Assembly: GCF_039522525.1 (NCBI RefSeq)
Contig: NZ_BAAADO010000008.1
Coordinates: 1-64,000, forward strand
Reading direction: 5' to 3'
DNA length: 64,000 nt
Source of the DNA: Salinibacillus aidingensis
GTDB lineage: Bacteria; Bacillota; Bacilli; Bacillales; Alkalibacillaceae
Within the stretch, counting starts at the first letter, position 1, and every line of letters begins with the position of its first letter. Positions 1 through 8,788 of this stretch are shown here, piece after piece. The position numbers and the translations under genes were made by a program. The notes beneath the pieces were generated by a model that searched no databases, was not told the origin of the DNA, and worked only from the letters and a program-made list of their open reading frames with translations.

Positions 1-58
1 TTGAGAGGTTGGCAAGTGGTTTTTTATTTATATAACTCCCTTTTGGGAACTACATAAA

Positions 59-580
59 TTAACTGCCAAAGACTACATTTTTAGTTTGCCATAAACATCT
101 AAAAAAGCATCTAACTTCTTGCCATGATAATATTAATGGTTCCTCCATTATTTTTTGTCCTTTAGCAAAAGTCCCTTTGTGTCTTTCTAATTGCTTTTGA
201 TCTAGAAATGAGTTATAACCAATTTTATTTTCAATCAATATAGAAACATTATTTGAAATTATTGCACCATCCGGTATTCCATATTCCTTAGGTACCCCTT
301 TTCTTATTTCTTTATTTTCCGCAATTCCAACTACTACTCCGATTGTTGTAATTTTTGAAAGTGGCGAACTTACTTGGTAGCGATATTCATAATTATTTAT
401 TGAGTTTGTATCTATATCTAACATATTAATAAAGGAAGTCGTTAACTCATTAGAGGAGTGCTGTAATACATTTAAAAATGCCTTTGTTACATTATTTTCG
501 ATTTGAAGAATTTGTGTCTTTTTAGAACTGTTTTTAGTCTGCCCCCTATAGTAATGAAATATATTTTGGTAAATTGACAT
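59..580 (-). CDS. PD-(D/E)XK nuclease-like hypothetical protein, probably truncated or frameshifted
   Basis: The 173-residue product has a run around residues 100-125 reading IPDGAIISNNVSILIENKIG, followed by a Q..E.H stretch. The Asp, Glu and Lys of that run fit the D...ExK core of the PD-(D/E)XK nuclease fold. The ATG start is well supported by AAAGGAGGG six bases upstream. The C-terminal tail (from about residue 153) is Cys/Trp-rich and looks unnatural. The alternative minus frame over about 62-105 reads KLDAFLDVYGKLKM before a stop, so a one-base frameshift near 105 is plausible. Full-length members of such families are usually longer. Function is unknown; a restriction or defence role is possible but not shown. 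Confidence 0.5.
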   Translation of the reverse strand: MSIYQNIFHYYRGQTKNSSKKTQILQIENNVTKAFLNVLQHSSNELTTSFINMLDIDTNSINNYEYRYQVSSPLSKITTIGVVVGIAENKEIRKGVPKEYGIPDGAIISNNVSILIENKIGYNSFLDQKQLERHKGTFAKGQKIMEEPLILSWQEVRCFFRCLWQTKNVVFGS

Positions 581-625
581 TCTGAGCCCTCCTTTGAATC
601 TTTAATTACTAAAACAATATAAATA

Positions 626-1303
626 TTAGACTTCACTATCAATCTTTTCGACAAAAAAAGATAACCATGCTAATCCAATTCCAAGATAGGTAACTAATGG
701 TAATAATAATTCCTTTAATGATAATCCAACTAAGCCTGCTGTTATGGTGGCTATAATGGCTAAATATAAATTGATTCTTGCTTTGATTACTTTTGGAGGG
801 ATATTCTTTACAGAAATATGATACATAAAATAAAACACTAAAAATACAGCGGACGTTAAGAAAAATATGTTATAAAATAACTTACTAGAATCAAAATTAA
901 AATTAAGCATTGCATTTACAAATGCAATACAAATGCCTACGATAAAAAAAGATGCAAAAAATGAATAAATTATTATTCCATATAAAAAAGACCAATGATT
1001 AAATCTATCAAACAGTTGTGCTGGAGTTTCTGTCTCTTGACGTATAAATCTTGGTGGCTTTAACCAATAAAATCTTAGACTTAAGATAAAAAGTATTGAA
1101 AACATTGTTATCATTAACAATCCCAAAAGTATATTATTTAGTATTTCACTGACTTCTTTTAAGTAATACAATAAGGCTCCTACTAAAATAATTAATCCAA
1201 AAAGTATATTACCGGCCTTTTGCATACCTAAAAAACCCGGACTCTCTAACCAATTTATTACTTTTATTGATTCTAAAAATAATTTTTTGAAATTTTCCTT
1301 CAT
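626..1303 (-). CDS. Multi-pass membrane protein, unknown function
   Basis: The 225-residue product has about six hydrophobic segments (roughly residues 25-50, 52-72, 100-130, 140-165 and two near 175-210) separated by short basic loops. I recognise no family. I start it at the ATG at 1303 because GGAGAAG lies about six bases upstream; the TTG at 1318 would sit on the Shine-Dalgarno sequence itself. It follows the nuclease-like gene in the same orientation order (transcribed toward it, 45 bp apart), so the two may be co-transcribed. It is AT-rich, like the rest of the first 2 kb. Confidence 0.55.
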   Translation of the reverse strand: MKENFKKLFLESIKVINWLESPGFLGMQKAGNILFGLIILVGALLYYLKEVSEILNNILLGLLMITMFSILFILSLRFYWLKPPRFIRQETETPAQLFDRFNHWSFLYGIIIYSFFASFFIVGICIAFVNAMLNFNFDSSKLFYNIFFLTSAVFLVFYFMYHISVKNIPPKVIKARINLYLAIIATITAGLVGLSLKELLLPLVTYLGIGLAWLSFFVEKIDSEV

Positions 1304-1412
1304 AAAAATCTTCTCCAATGTATTTTTGTAATATTATGTATTTTTATAGTATCATAAAAAGAAGGAAACAACTTAAAAAAGCGAACGTATTTTCTTATAA
1401 TAGGAGAATTGC

Positions 1413-1964
1413 ATGTTAGAATTCTTAGAAGAACTATTCAAAACAAGTAAAATAACTCCTTTAAAAAAGAGTGGAAATTTAAAATATGAAGCCCAATATC
1501 AAAAACAATTAATAATTGATAATGGGTTTGAAGTTGTAAATGTCTTTGAAGATAACCAAAGTATAATAGTTTTATACAGACACTTCTACGAGGATACACC
1601 TAAAGAAGAAGAAACGAATATAATTCTCTCCCTAAGAGTAATTACTAAAAGCGGAGTAAAACATCCTGACCCAACTATTAAAGCATTTTTTAATGATATT
1701 TTTTCGGAAATTAATTTAGCAGATATCGATATCAAAGAACACATGTCAAATGAAGGTTATGGTTCAATACTCCTTAATAATTTAATTAAAATTGCGATAA
1801 AAAGAAATGTTTCAATGATATCTGGGTGGATATCTAGTGTAGATGAAGATCATATTGAACGCCTTTTATACTTTTATAAAAAACATGGATTTGAAGTAGT
1901 TTTAAAAGAAACTGGTAATAAAACTAATAACATAGGGGATTTAGTTTGGATTAATAATAATTAA
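1413..1964 (+). CDS. GNAT-family N-acetyltransferase
   Basis: The 183-residue protein has the acetyl-CoA-binding motif of the GNAT fold, NEGYGSILLNNLIK, near residues 113-126. A C-terminal YFYKKHGFEV block, typical of the last GNAT strand-helix, lies near residues 152-161. The first 60 residues are unrelated and acidic or basic. The ATG is preceded by AGGAG. It is divergent from the membrane protein gene, and the 110-bp gap should hold both promoters. The substrate cannot be deduced. AT-rich codon use resembles the neighbouring accessory genes. Confidence 0.6.
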   Translation: MLEFLEELFKTSKITPLKKSGNLKYEAQYQKQLIIDNGFEVVNVFEDNQSIIVLYRHFYEDTPKEEETNIILSLRVITKSGVKHPDPTIKAFFNDIFSEINLADIDIKEHMSNEGYGSILLNNLIKIAIKRNVSMISGWISSVDEDHIERLLYFYKKHGFEVVLKETGNKTNNIGDLVWINNN

Positions 1965-1997
1965 ATCATTACCGATTCATAATTTAATTTCATTTTG

Positions 1998-2045
1998 TTT
2001 GACAATCCCTTTTCCAATAAATTATAGAAAACAGGGATTGTCAAA
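1998..2045. repeat. 13-bp perfect inverted repeat (possible terminator)
   Basis: TTTGACAATCCCT at 1998-2010 is exactly repeated in inverse at 2033-2045, separated by 22 bases. It lies just past the GNAT gene and overlaps the end of a degenerate minus-strand reading frame. It could be a factor-independent terminator or the end of a lost mobile element. Confidence 0.4.
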
Positions 2046-2295
2046 ATGAGATTACTATTAGAGTTTTAAGAGTATTTCTCTGTCTATAACAACCTCTACT
2101 CTCTGCTTTACCACTATTTGTGATACGGTTCACCCTCTCATAGATCAAATTCATCCACATCCCCCGCCCCGCTTCCTCGTTAACCACATCAAGTTGCCGG
2201 AGTATTTCATCTGCCTTTTTATCTTGTTCCTCCGTTGTAATGAAGGCATCTTTTGGAATGCATAGGTTTGTCCATTTGAGATTCCTGGTACCGAA
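2041..2295 (-). pseudogene. Degenerate protein-like reading frame
   Basis: The minus strand is open for 84 codons with protein-like composition, including ITTEEQDKKADEILRQLDVV and RGMWMNLIYERVNRI. It has no usable start codon or ribosome binding site, and an in-frame stop lies directly upstream. The beginning (RNLKWTNLCIPK) faintly recalls YolD-like proteins, but the match is too weak to name. Best read as the tail of a decayed gene. The rest of the 600-bp gap holds only two palindromes. Confidence 0.3.
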
Positions 2296-2483
2296 CTACC
2301 GGGGAATATCACTACAGTCTCAAATTAGTTTTTCTACTTTCCTCTCCTTTTTCCACCAGATCTTGATATACCTGAAAACGCCCCACCAACTACTTCATTT
2401 CTTGATTTGTCCCCATCACTATCCATTGAATTGTCATTTTCGTAACAATTGGTCCTCAAATTCTGTGTTTTTTCATATGTAAT

Positions 2484-2547
2484 ATAAAAAAAGGTAGTTC
2501 ATTCAGGAGTACATGTTGATGTTTTGTACTCCTAAACGAACTACTTC
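2484..2547 (-). terminator. Rho-independent terminator of the AraC-type gene
   Basis: A 20-bp stem with two mismatches (2494-2513 against 2525-2544) is followed on the minus strand by a run of seven T residues. It lies about 20 bp past the stop codon of the AraC-type gene. Confidence 0.75.
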
Positions 2548-2565
2548 CAAAACGATTATCTCTTA

Positions 2566-3417
2566 TTATTTTACAGGAATCCAAATTTCAGAATACAGAT
2601 CCGGATCGGCGGGATCTTCTTCTGAATACACTTCCAATTCTGGTGTACCCGCATGCTGGTAACCACTTGAAGGAAACCATTCTGAGAAAATTTTCTTCCA
2701 CGCGTTCTGCATAGCATCTGGCATGGGACCATGAACTCCGAATACTGCCCATTTGGAAGAGGGTATATCCAAAATTGATAATCCATCAGGCGGGGACCCA
2801 TCATAGGTGGTACCTATCCAATAGTCAATGGAATGGGAGCTTTTATCAACACACACTCCTAAAACTCCTTCAATGGCACCATCATTCAACCTGAACAATA
2901 ACTCATCGGTTCCATCTGAATTTACCTTTTCCCACATTTCTGGAATCCCTTTATTATTTTCCTCATTGACCAATGAAAATTCCCTCTTCATTCCCGCGAC
3001 TTTGAAACCTTCCCGCTCAACAATCTTATACTCCATAGGTTCTGCTCCTTTCAAATTCACCTGGATCACCAGGCGGTTATAGGATGTTAGCTTTCCGGAA
3101 TTTTTTCTGGCATCACTGGGTGTCACACCATGCTGCCTGCGAAAGGCCTTCGTGAAAGCTTCGGGAGTGTCGTAGCCATATTTGTATGCGATGTCAATCA
3201 CTTTAGCACTTGTTTCCATTAACTCATGGGCAGCTAAAGCTAGACGGCGGCGCCGAATATAGTCGCCTATAGATATATCAGTCAATATTGTAAAGGTACG
3301 CTGAAAGTGAAATACTGAAAAATTTGCCTGGCCAGCAATGCTTTCAATGGATAGATCATCCAGCAAATGTTCTTCAATAAAGTCAATCGCCGTCTGTATG
3401 GACTCAATCCACGTCAT
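2566..3417 (-). CDS. AraC-family regulator with GyrI-like effector-binding domain
   Basis: Two helix-turn-helix motifs of the AraC type occupy about residues 5-105, including FSVFHFQRTF and the recognition-helix region YGYDTPEAFTKAFRRQHGVTPS. Residues 125-283 form a GyrI/BmrR-like small-ligand-binding domain (YKIVEREGFKVAGM... through YSEEDPADPDLYSEIWIPVK). This layout is typical of Bacillus YdeE-like activators that sense small molecules. I start at the internal ATG (3417), eight bases after GGGAG; the GTG at 3426 overlaps that site. The DNA target and ligand are unknown. The gene is monocistronic with its own terminator. Confidence 0.85.
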   Translation of the reverse strand: MTWIESIQTAIDFIEEHLLDDLSIESIAGQANFSVFHFQRTFTILTDISIGDYIRRRRLALAAHELMETSAKVIDIAYKYGYDTPEAFTKAFRRQHGVTPSDARKNSGKLTSYNRLVIQVNLKGAEPMEYKIVEREGFKVAGMKREFSLVNEENNKGIPEMWEKVNSDGTDELLFRLNDGAIEGVLGVCVDKSSHSIDYWIGTTYDGSPPDGLSILDIPSSKWAVFGVHGPMPDAMQNAWKKIFSEWFPSSGYQHAGTPELEVYSEEDPADPDLYSEIWIPVK

Positions 3418-3707
3418 ATCGCTCACTCCCTATTTAGATCGTAACAAGTCTTCATTTTTTGGTCCTGTCATTCTGTGCTTTCAGGTGACAGACGATTTAA
3501 TTGAAATAAATCGTTCTTTCTGGCACTATGAATAGCTATTTTTGATTGTTGACTTATGCTAAGAATACAAGGGATTTTTGTGAAATATATTTAAATACTT
3601 AAGTCTTAAAAATCATAAAATACCTTCAAAAAATTCCAAACATTAAGTAATCTTATCTATATTATATACGTATGTAGGCTGCGAAATAAAGTAGGGAAGT
3701 GATTTAA

Positions 3708-3990
3708 ATGTTTAATGTAGGTGGAGTAATTATTCCTGTCACAGATTTAAAAAAGTCAAAACTGTGGTACGAAGAAAACTTAGGTCTTACGAAAGTTGAT
3801 GAATGGAATAATGACGAAGAACTTGGTGCAGGTTATTGCTTTAAGAGGTGCGATATTCCCCACATAAGACCTTACCATCCACAGAATATAATGTTCCATA
3901 GCAGTCGTACTCCCCGGGTAATTATATGATGGATATGTTGAAAAAATATTCAAAGGAAACAATCTAAACATTTATTCTCTCTTTACATAG
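3708..3990 (+). pseudogene. Frameshifted and deleted VOC (glyoxalase-fold) gene
   Basis: A good ribosome binding site and ATG at 3708 open a typical VOC N-terminus: GGVIIPVTDLKKSKLWYEENLGL, then VDEW and GAGY. After about residue 48 the sequence no longer resembles the family and stops at 3929. The +1 frame immediately afterwards (3925-3990) resumes with DGYVEKIFKGNNLNIYSL, which looks like the family's third betaalpha unit. The middle of the gene is missing and the frame is broken, so a functional protein is unlikely. Confidence 0.7.
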
Positions 3991-4069
3991 TTACAAATTT
4001 ATAAATCTCAAAGTTTAAGGAATACTAAAGACTACATAACATTGAATACACACTATGGAGGAATGCTAC

Positions 4070-5071
4070 ATGCCTGAAAAACCCGGACTTACTTCATCAG
4101 AACTTGGTACGCTATGGCTTACTTACCAGCAAAAAACAATGATTCTAAGGATGTTGGAATATTTCATAGAGAAAGCCGATGACGAAAAAGCAAAAAACAT
4201 AATGGTTGACTTATACGATGAAATCGACCCATATGTAGAGAAAATAGCGGTAATTTTCCAAAATGAAGGAGCTGCAATACCAGTCGGTTTTACTTCCGAG
4301 GATGTCAACAAAGGGGTACCAAAACTTTACGACAATGGTTTCGATATTATGTTCGTTCGCTTGATAACGGAAATTAGTATGGGTCTGCACACACTAAATA
4401 TAACCATGGCATCTAGGGAAGATATTGTCATGATTTTTAAAGATCTCACTGCTATTACGCAAAAATATTACAATGCTTGTACACAGTATTTGATTGAAAA
4501 AGGAATGCATGCCCGGCCGCCGTATGTTTCCATGCCCAAAAAGGTTGAGTTTATTACAGATACTTCTTATTTAAGAGGATGGCTTAATCCGTTTAGTAGA
4601 AAACGAACGATGAATACAGTAGAAGTTGCTAATATGTTCCATGCGATTGAAACAAATATTATGGGGCTAAAATTTATTACTGGTTTTGCGCAATGTGCAA
4701 ATACTCCCGAAGTAAAAAAATACTTCACTAAAGGAGGGGAAATTGCCAAAAGCATCATTAAGGAACTTAACGAAGTCTTTCTCGAAGACGGTGTTCAAGC
4801 ACCTGTTGTATCGGGTGGAAATCCAACACGTTCAACAGTGGCTCCGTTTTCTGATAAAATGATGATGTATTGTACAAGCCTTTTCTGCAGCTTTGCAATT
4901 GGAGGAAACTCTCTGGGAACTGCCTTTAGCTTACGAAATGATTTGGCGCCTAAAACTGCTGCTTTCATTAAAGATATCTTTGAATATGCCCATGAGGGAG
5001 CGAAAATTATGATTAGGAACGGTTGGATGGAAGAACAACCTCCAATGGAAGAGCGAGAAAAACTTATATAA
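4070..5071 (+). CDS. DUF3231 family protein
   Basis: The 333-residue protein consists of two similar all-helical halves (about 5-160 and 175-325). Each begins with a segment such as SSELGTLWLTYQQKTM and ends near an FxxDxxxYAxEGAK-like helix, as in the DUF3231 family of Bacillaceae, thought to be ferritin-like. The ATG at 4070 has GGAGG ten bases upstream; the ATG at 4055 overlaps that site and is rejected. The molecular function of the family is not established. The gene stands alone between two terminators. Confidence 0.8.
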   Translation: MPEKPGLTSSELGTLWLTYQQKTMILRMLEYFIEKADDEKAKNIMVDLYDEIDPYVEKIAVIFQNEGAAIPVGFTSEDVNKGVPKLYDNGFDIMFVRLITEISMGLHTLNITMASREDIVMIFKDLTAITQKYYNACTQYLIEKGMHARPPYVSMPKKVEFITDTSYLRGWLNPFSRKRTMNTVEVANMFHAIETNIMGLKFITGFAQCANTPEVKKYFTKGGEIAKSIIKELNEVFLEDGVQAPVVSGGNPTRSTVAPFSDKMMMYCTSLFCSFAIGGNSLGTAFSLRNDLAPKTAAFIKDIFEYAHEGAKIMIRNGWMEEQPPMEEREKLI

Positions 5072-5149
5072 TAACTACTTCTAGCATACTATTGTATCAA
5101 CTTATTAAAGAGCGCTTTATGAGGTTCGTTATGTATCTGAGGTTATAGT

Positions 5150-5196
5150 GAAAAATGGTGGTGGAGCCGGGAGACATCCTGGTTCCATTTTTTGAT
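5150..5196 (+). terminator. Terminator after the DUF3231 gene
   Basis: A GC-rich hairpin (GGAGCCGGGA, loop, TCCTGGTTCC with flanking AAATGG/CCATTT) is followed by six T residues, about 85 bp past the stop codon. Confidence 0.65.
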
Positions 5197-5345
5197 TGCT
5201 TGCGCTACTCTTTTACAGATAAATAAATCTAACGTTAAAAGTATAAAGGGACTGCAAGAGATTAACATCTTCGTTCTCCATCATGAAGAATTCTAGGGGT
5301 TACGAAGTTTGTATTTAATGCAATAACAATCACTCGTTTTCCCCC

Positions 5346-5654
5346 TTAATCTTCGTCTAATTCAACTTCCCAGTCGTCACCAAAATCTTCTCCAGGAAGT
5401 TCAGCTATTTCATCTTCTGTATCATCATGTTCCCTTTGTTTCTTAAGGTACTCAAACCCCTCTGACGGAATAAACCACTTTCCACGATTAGATAATTGTT
5501 TACCTGAGATCTTTCCTTCCTTTATCCAATTACGAACGGTTTCTGTTGATACGCCATAGTAATCCGCTACTGATTTTGTATCGATATGCCTCACTCCATT
5601 ATCATCCGTTGTTTCCTCAGAAAGTCCAAAGACGACAATAAACAAAATAAACAA
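5346..5654 (-). CDS. Helix-turn-helix (excisionase/MerR-like) protein with hydrophobic N-terminus
   Basis: Residues 25-70 (DTKSVADYYGVSTETVRNWIKEGKISG..., then GKWFIP) match the HTH_17/excisionase-type winged helix. The tail is strongly acidic (DDTEDEIAELPGEDFGDDWEVELDED). The only conventional start is a TTG at 5654 with a weak AGGG six bases before it. The frame stays open upstream and reads RIIRERIRIIGSFLFILFIVVFG, which would make a complete membrane anchor. An ATA next to a strong AGGAGAGG (about 5695) may be the decayed or non-standard original start. It is likely a DNA-binding protein, possibly membrane-tethered; targets are unknown. Confidence 0.6.
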   Translation of the reverse strand: MFILFIVVFGLSEETTDDNGVRHIDTKSVADYYGVSTETVRNWIKEGKISGKQLSNRGKWFIPSEGFEYLKKQREHDDTEDEIAELPGEDFGDDWEVELDED

Positions 5655-6214
5655 AAATGACCCTATAATTCGAATACGCTCTCGGATTATCCTCTCCTTT
5701 TCCTGAATGAATGGAACTGCGAATCAGCGTGAATTTCTGTAAGCCCTAATGGCAGATTTTAATTTTTTCATATAGGTCTTTTCTAGTTTCGCTTCAGAAC
5801 TATGGGCTTGGTTTTTATATCAATTACTATTATTGTAACACTCCAATAAAAATAATTGTTCGTATATTCTGAATCCAGCTCCTTTTCAGAAAGATTAGGC
5901 TACCTGATCTTAATGGTTCAGTTATGGGAGAGAAAACAATAATCCTAAAACGAGTGCTAAACGATATGTTATTTTATACATCATTTACTTACTCGCTAAT
6001 ACTCGCTAATGAAGCAAGTGTATTTGGCATTTAATATATGTAGGTTTTGGCCGTATGAATATTAGATTTTATGTATAATTAAGATATGTAGTTATTGGAT
6101 GATGCGGTATTTTTATTCAACATACCTTTAGATAGCTTGTTCAACTAAAGGGCAGGAAAGTGGAACAAGAATTTAGTTTTTAATATTAATATAAAAAGTG
6201 AGGAGGGATTATTG
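5655..6214. other. Intergenic region, no gene seen
   Basis: This stretch is AT-rich and has many stops in all frames. It contains a direct duplication of ACTCGCTAAT (about 5991-6010) and a TATAAT-like -10 near 6074 that may serve the downstream gene. I see no RNA gene or repeat-family copy. Confidence 0.4.
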
Positions 6215-6799
6215 ATGAAAAGGCTAATAAGTATATCTCTTATTGCTGTCTTATCAGTAGTATTGATTTATTGGGTTGTTTTTTCAGATTTTGAAATTGG
6301 AAAATATGATAATTTTCAAGAAGCAATTGAAAAAGGTATTCCTTATAAAGTTAATGATATCATCCACACTGAACAATATGATCATGTAACCATTGTTATG
6401 TACACGACAGACCCTAACAAAGAAGACTTTCCTTTTGCAAATTACGAAGCACTTGCATTAGCCTTCTTTAAAGGAAGTGATGAAGAAGGTTGGTCAAACA
6501 TTGGTCATCATGGATGGACACATTACGAGAATGATAATATGACGGTGTATATGGAACCTCTGCGTGAATATGATAATAAAGGGAATGAACTGCATGAATT
6601 TTATGTGGTGTTTGGTAAAGTAAATAATCCCGAAATTGTAGAAGTAGAGACCAAAACAAAGGAAGAAGAGTCATTTGAAGAAGCTGAAATTATTAAACAT
6701 CAAGGTAAAAGTAAACGTTATTATTTCAAAATAGGTAGTGAAAGTATTGTCAGAGGATTATCAGAAAGTGGAGATGTAATAGACAGGCAAGGTGGATAA
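6215..6799 (+). CDS. Membrane-anchored or secreted hypothetical protein
   Basis: The 194-residue protein starts with MKRLISISLIAVLSVVLIYWVVF, a single N-terminal membrane segment or uncleaved signal without a lipobox. An extracellular acidic domain with several aromatic residues follows (YENDNMTVYMEPLREY, HEFYVVFGKV). The ATG at 6215 is seven bases after GGAGGG; the preceding in-frame TTG is too close. I recognise no family. A small broken ORF follows 1 bp later and may have been co-transcribed. Confidence 0.65.
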   Translation: MKRLISISLIAVLSVVLIYWVVFSDFEIGKYDNFQEAIEKGIPYKVNDIIHTEQYDHVTIVMYTTDPNKEDFPFANYEALALAFFKGSDEEGWSNIGHHGWTHYENDNMTVYMEPLREYDNKGNELHEFYVVFGKVNNPEIVEVETKTKEEESFEEAEIIKHQGKSKRYYFKIGSESIVRGLSESGDVIDRQGG

Positions 6800-6800
6800 A

Positions 6801-7036
6801 ATGGCGGATTGTGAAATTATGTACTTAAACATCAAAAAAGAAATAGTAGCTTATATTGTGTTTTTAACTTGGATTGGATGCTAGTAACAAATCGTATCGA
6901 TAGTTCTATTGGCTATGTCCTTTATCTACTATTAGGAATGCTTTCTCTTATTGCAGAAAGGAATGGAGAACAAAAATATCATCGTGGGAAAGTAAAAAAT
7001 GAATTACATAAAATGAAAACTTTAAATATGAAATAG
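6801..7036 (+). pseudogene. Small membrane protein split by a frameshift
   Basis: An ATG at 6801 with AAGGTGG upstream opens a 27-codon frame ending YIVFLTWIGC and stopping at 6884. A second frame starting at the overlapping ATG (6878) runs to 7036 and reads RIDSSIGYVLYLLLGMLSLI, then a basic tail. Joined by a one-base shift at about 6880, the two parts would form a natural two-helix membrane protein of about 78 residues. Either the gene is broken here or these are two overlapping small ORFs. Confidence 0.4.
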
Positions 7037-7101
7037 GATTATTGTGAATATATGAGTTTTTCCTATCTATGGCCTGCATCACCCACCAACACCACGAAAG
7101 C

Positions 7102-7137
7102 ACCCGATACCTCAAATGGCCTTTTGAAGTATCGGGT
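7102..7137 (-). terminator. Palindrome/terminator of the GGTACC-type family
   Basis: ACCCGATAC at 7102-7110 pairs with GTATCGGGT at 7129-7137, with inner TCAAA/TTTGA pairing. It lies about 15 bp past the glycosyltransferase stop. No strong T-run follows on the minus strand, so it may be a repeat-family member used as a terminator. Confidence 0.5.
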
Positions 7138-7152
7138 ACACAATAACTAAGC

Positions 7153-8319
7153 TTACACCAGCGCTTCCTCCAACTGGTGGCTTTTTCGATCATCACTGAT
7201 AAGAAAGGTTAAAATATCCTCTGCAGCATGTTCGTTAATGAATGCTTTTTGCGCTTGTTTGATTTTGTTTAATTTTTCGTGGTCATTAGCTAATAGGTCA
7301 CCAATCACTGGTTTGATATCCTCTGTGTCTTTACAAATGACGCCCAGGTTGGCACGCTCGGCAAACGATGGGTTGTCTGCTTCCTGTCCTGGTAAAGCGC
7401 CTGTAATCACTAAGGGGGTGTTGGCCGCAACGGCTTCGTGCATCACATTCGGGCTGCCTCTTGTAAAGGCAATGTCAGCATCCAGCATCAATTCGTGGAT
7501 GGCATGGACGAACCCGTAGATTTGCACTTTATCTCCATATCTGCCTTTCAGTGAATGTTCCAGCTTGGCTTTTAATTTTTCATTTCTACCCGCTACAATT
7601 TTTACCTGACAATCAAAGTTTTCCAGCAGGTTCCTGGCAATCGTGTCCATATTGCCGACACCTTCTCCTCCACTCATAATCAAACAGGTCAGCGAAGATT
7701 TAGCATTGGTTTTTTCTACAGCAGACTGCGGATCTGAATGATTGGTATCCGAATGCTCTGAATCCGGGAAAAACTTAGATCGCACAGGGAAGCCAAGTAC
7801 TTTAATTTTTTCTTCATCAACCCCGAACTCCATACATTTTTCCTTTGCTTCATTCGTAGGGCTTAGAATAAATTCCGCTCTTGGGTCTGCCCATAAAGGA
7901 TAAATATTCACCAGGTCCGCGATCAATGTATAGAAAGGGATGTGAATGTTGTGTTTTTCCAGGATATTTATAATCGACCCGTTAAAATTCGGATGAACAG
8001 ATAAGATGATATCTGGCTTGACCTTCTCTATTAATGCTAAAAAGTTTTTTTCAACCAGGCGCTCTATTAGTGTATTAACGAAGGATGCCTTCACTGCAGA
8101 TACATTCCAAATGAGCTTCCACAAATCCTCTGACGTTCTTGTGATAGGCCCATAGGATTTACCTACACCTGTCAGCAGCTTTCCTCCCAGCGAGAAGCCA
8201 TCAACGACTTCAACCGCTACCTCATCATGTCTATCAATTTTTTCGCAGATTGCTTCTGTAATACTCTTATGTCCATGTCCAGTATGGTCAGAAGAGATAA
8301 TAAGCATTTTTTTCTGCAT
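7153..8319 (-). CDS. Diacylglycerol glycosyltransferase (MGDG synthase/UgtP family)
   Basis: The 388-residue GT-B enzyme opens with MQKKMLIISSDHTGHGHKSI, the N-terminal signature of the MGDG-synthase/UgtP (GT28) family. The C-terminal half carries the nucleotide-sugar-binding segment ending GSPNVMHEAVAANTPLVI...PGQEADN (about residues 295-335). Members transfer glucose or galactose from UDP-sugar to diacylglycerol on the cytoplasmic membrane face, giving glycolipids and the anchor of lipoteichoic acid. I place the start at the ATG 15 codons inside the GTG-initiated frame, after AAGAAAGG. Divergently transcribed MFS and LtaS-type genes support an LTA link. Exact sugar and product are not deducible. 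Confidence 0.8.
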   Translation of the reverse strand: MQKKMLIISSDHTGHGHKSITEAICEKIDRHDEVAVEVVDGFSLGGKLLTGVGKSYGPITRTSEDLWKLIWNVSAVKASFVNTLIERLVEKNFLALIEKVKPDIILSVHPNFNGSIINILEKHNIHIPFYTLIADLVNIYPLWADPRAEFILSPTNEAKEKCMEFGVDEEKIKVLGFPVRSKFFPDSEHSDTNHSDPQSAVEKTNAKSSLTCLIMSGGEGVGNMDTIARNLLENFDCQVKIVAGRNEKLKAKLEHSLKGRYGDKVQIYGFVHAIHELMLDADIAFTRGSPNVMHEAVAANTPLVITGALPGQEADNPSFAERANLGVICKDTEDIKPVIGDLLANDHEKLNKIKQAQKAFINEHAAEDILTFLISDDRKSHQLEEALV

Positions 8320-8719
8320 ACGATCCAGCCTTTCTTGAGCAAATAAGCTCAAATCAATCACTCTATTATAAAACTTAAACTTGAAAAAATATATCGGTCT
8401 TAAAAATCCTCATAATCCGTTAAAAAGGTTAAAAAATATTCCTGTCTTTCTTATAAGCTAACGTTATTGTAGTACGATACACACCTCGTTACAAGGCTTA
8501 ATAGATTCTCTGTTTATCCATACTCCTGCTTCCAAGGCCCTCAAAGCCATGAGCCTCATACGTTTTCTGCCCCTTTTCTCTATCCATAAGTTTCCTGGGT
8601 TTTACACTATTTTAACACTATTAGTAAAATAATGGATGTGACAAACGTCTTTATTCATTGTTTAAATGAATATAAGATCAAAGCCATCCTGTGCTAAAAT
8701 AATAGAGTTGGTTACTTGA

Positions 8720-8772
8720 TAAAGTGAAACTTCCATCAGTATGGGGTTTTACAGCCAGTTCATGCATGATAA
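8720..8772 (+). repeat. Short copy (53 bp) of the AAAGTGAAACTTCC repeat family
   Basis: It begins with AAAGTGAAACTTCCATCAG and ends CAGCCAGTTCATGCATGATAA. These are the same ends as copies at 28590, 35960 and 52397, with the middle deleted. It lies just upstream of the MFS gene. Confidence 0.75.
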
Positions 8773-8788
8773 ACAAAGGAGCTTCCAC

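Noticed and set aside
2240..2482. 80-codon plus-strand frame
   Set aside because: Runs antisense to the degenerate minus frame, lacks a ribosome binding site and has Leu/His-rich shadow composition.
8741..8788. N-terminal extension of the MFS protein
   Set aside because: Encoded by a repeat copy and lacking a ribosome binding site; the GTG at 8789 is well supported.
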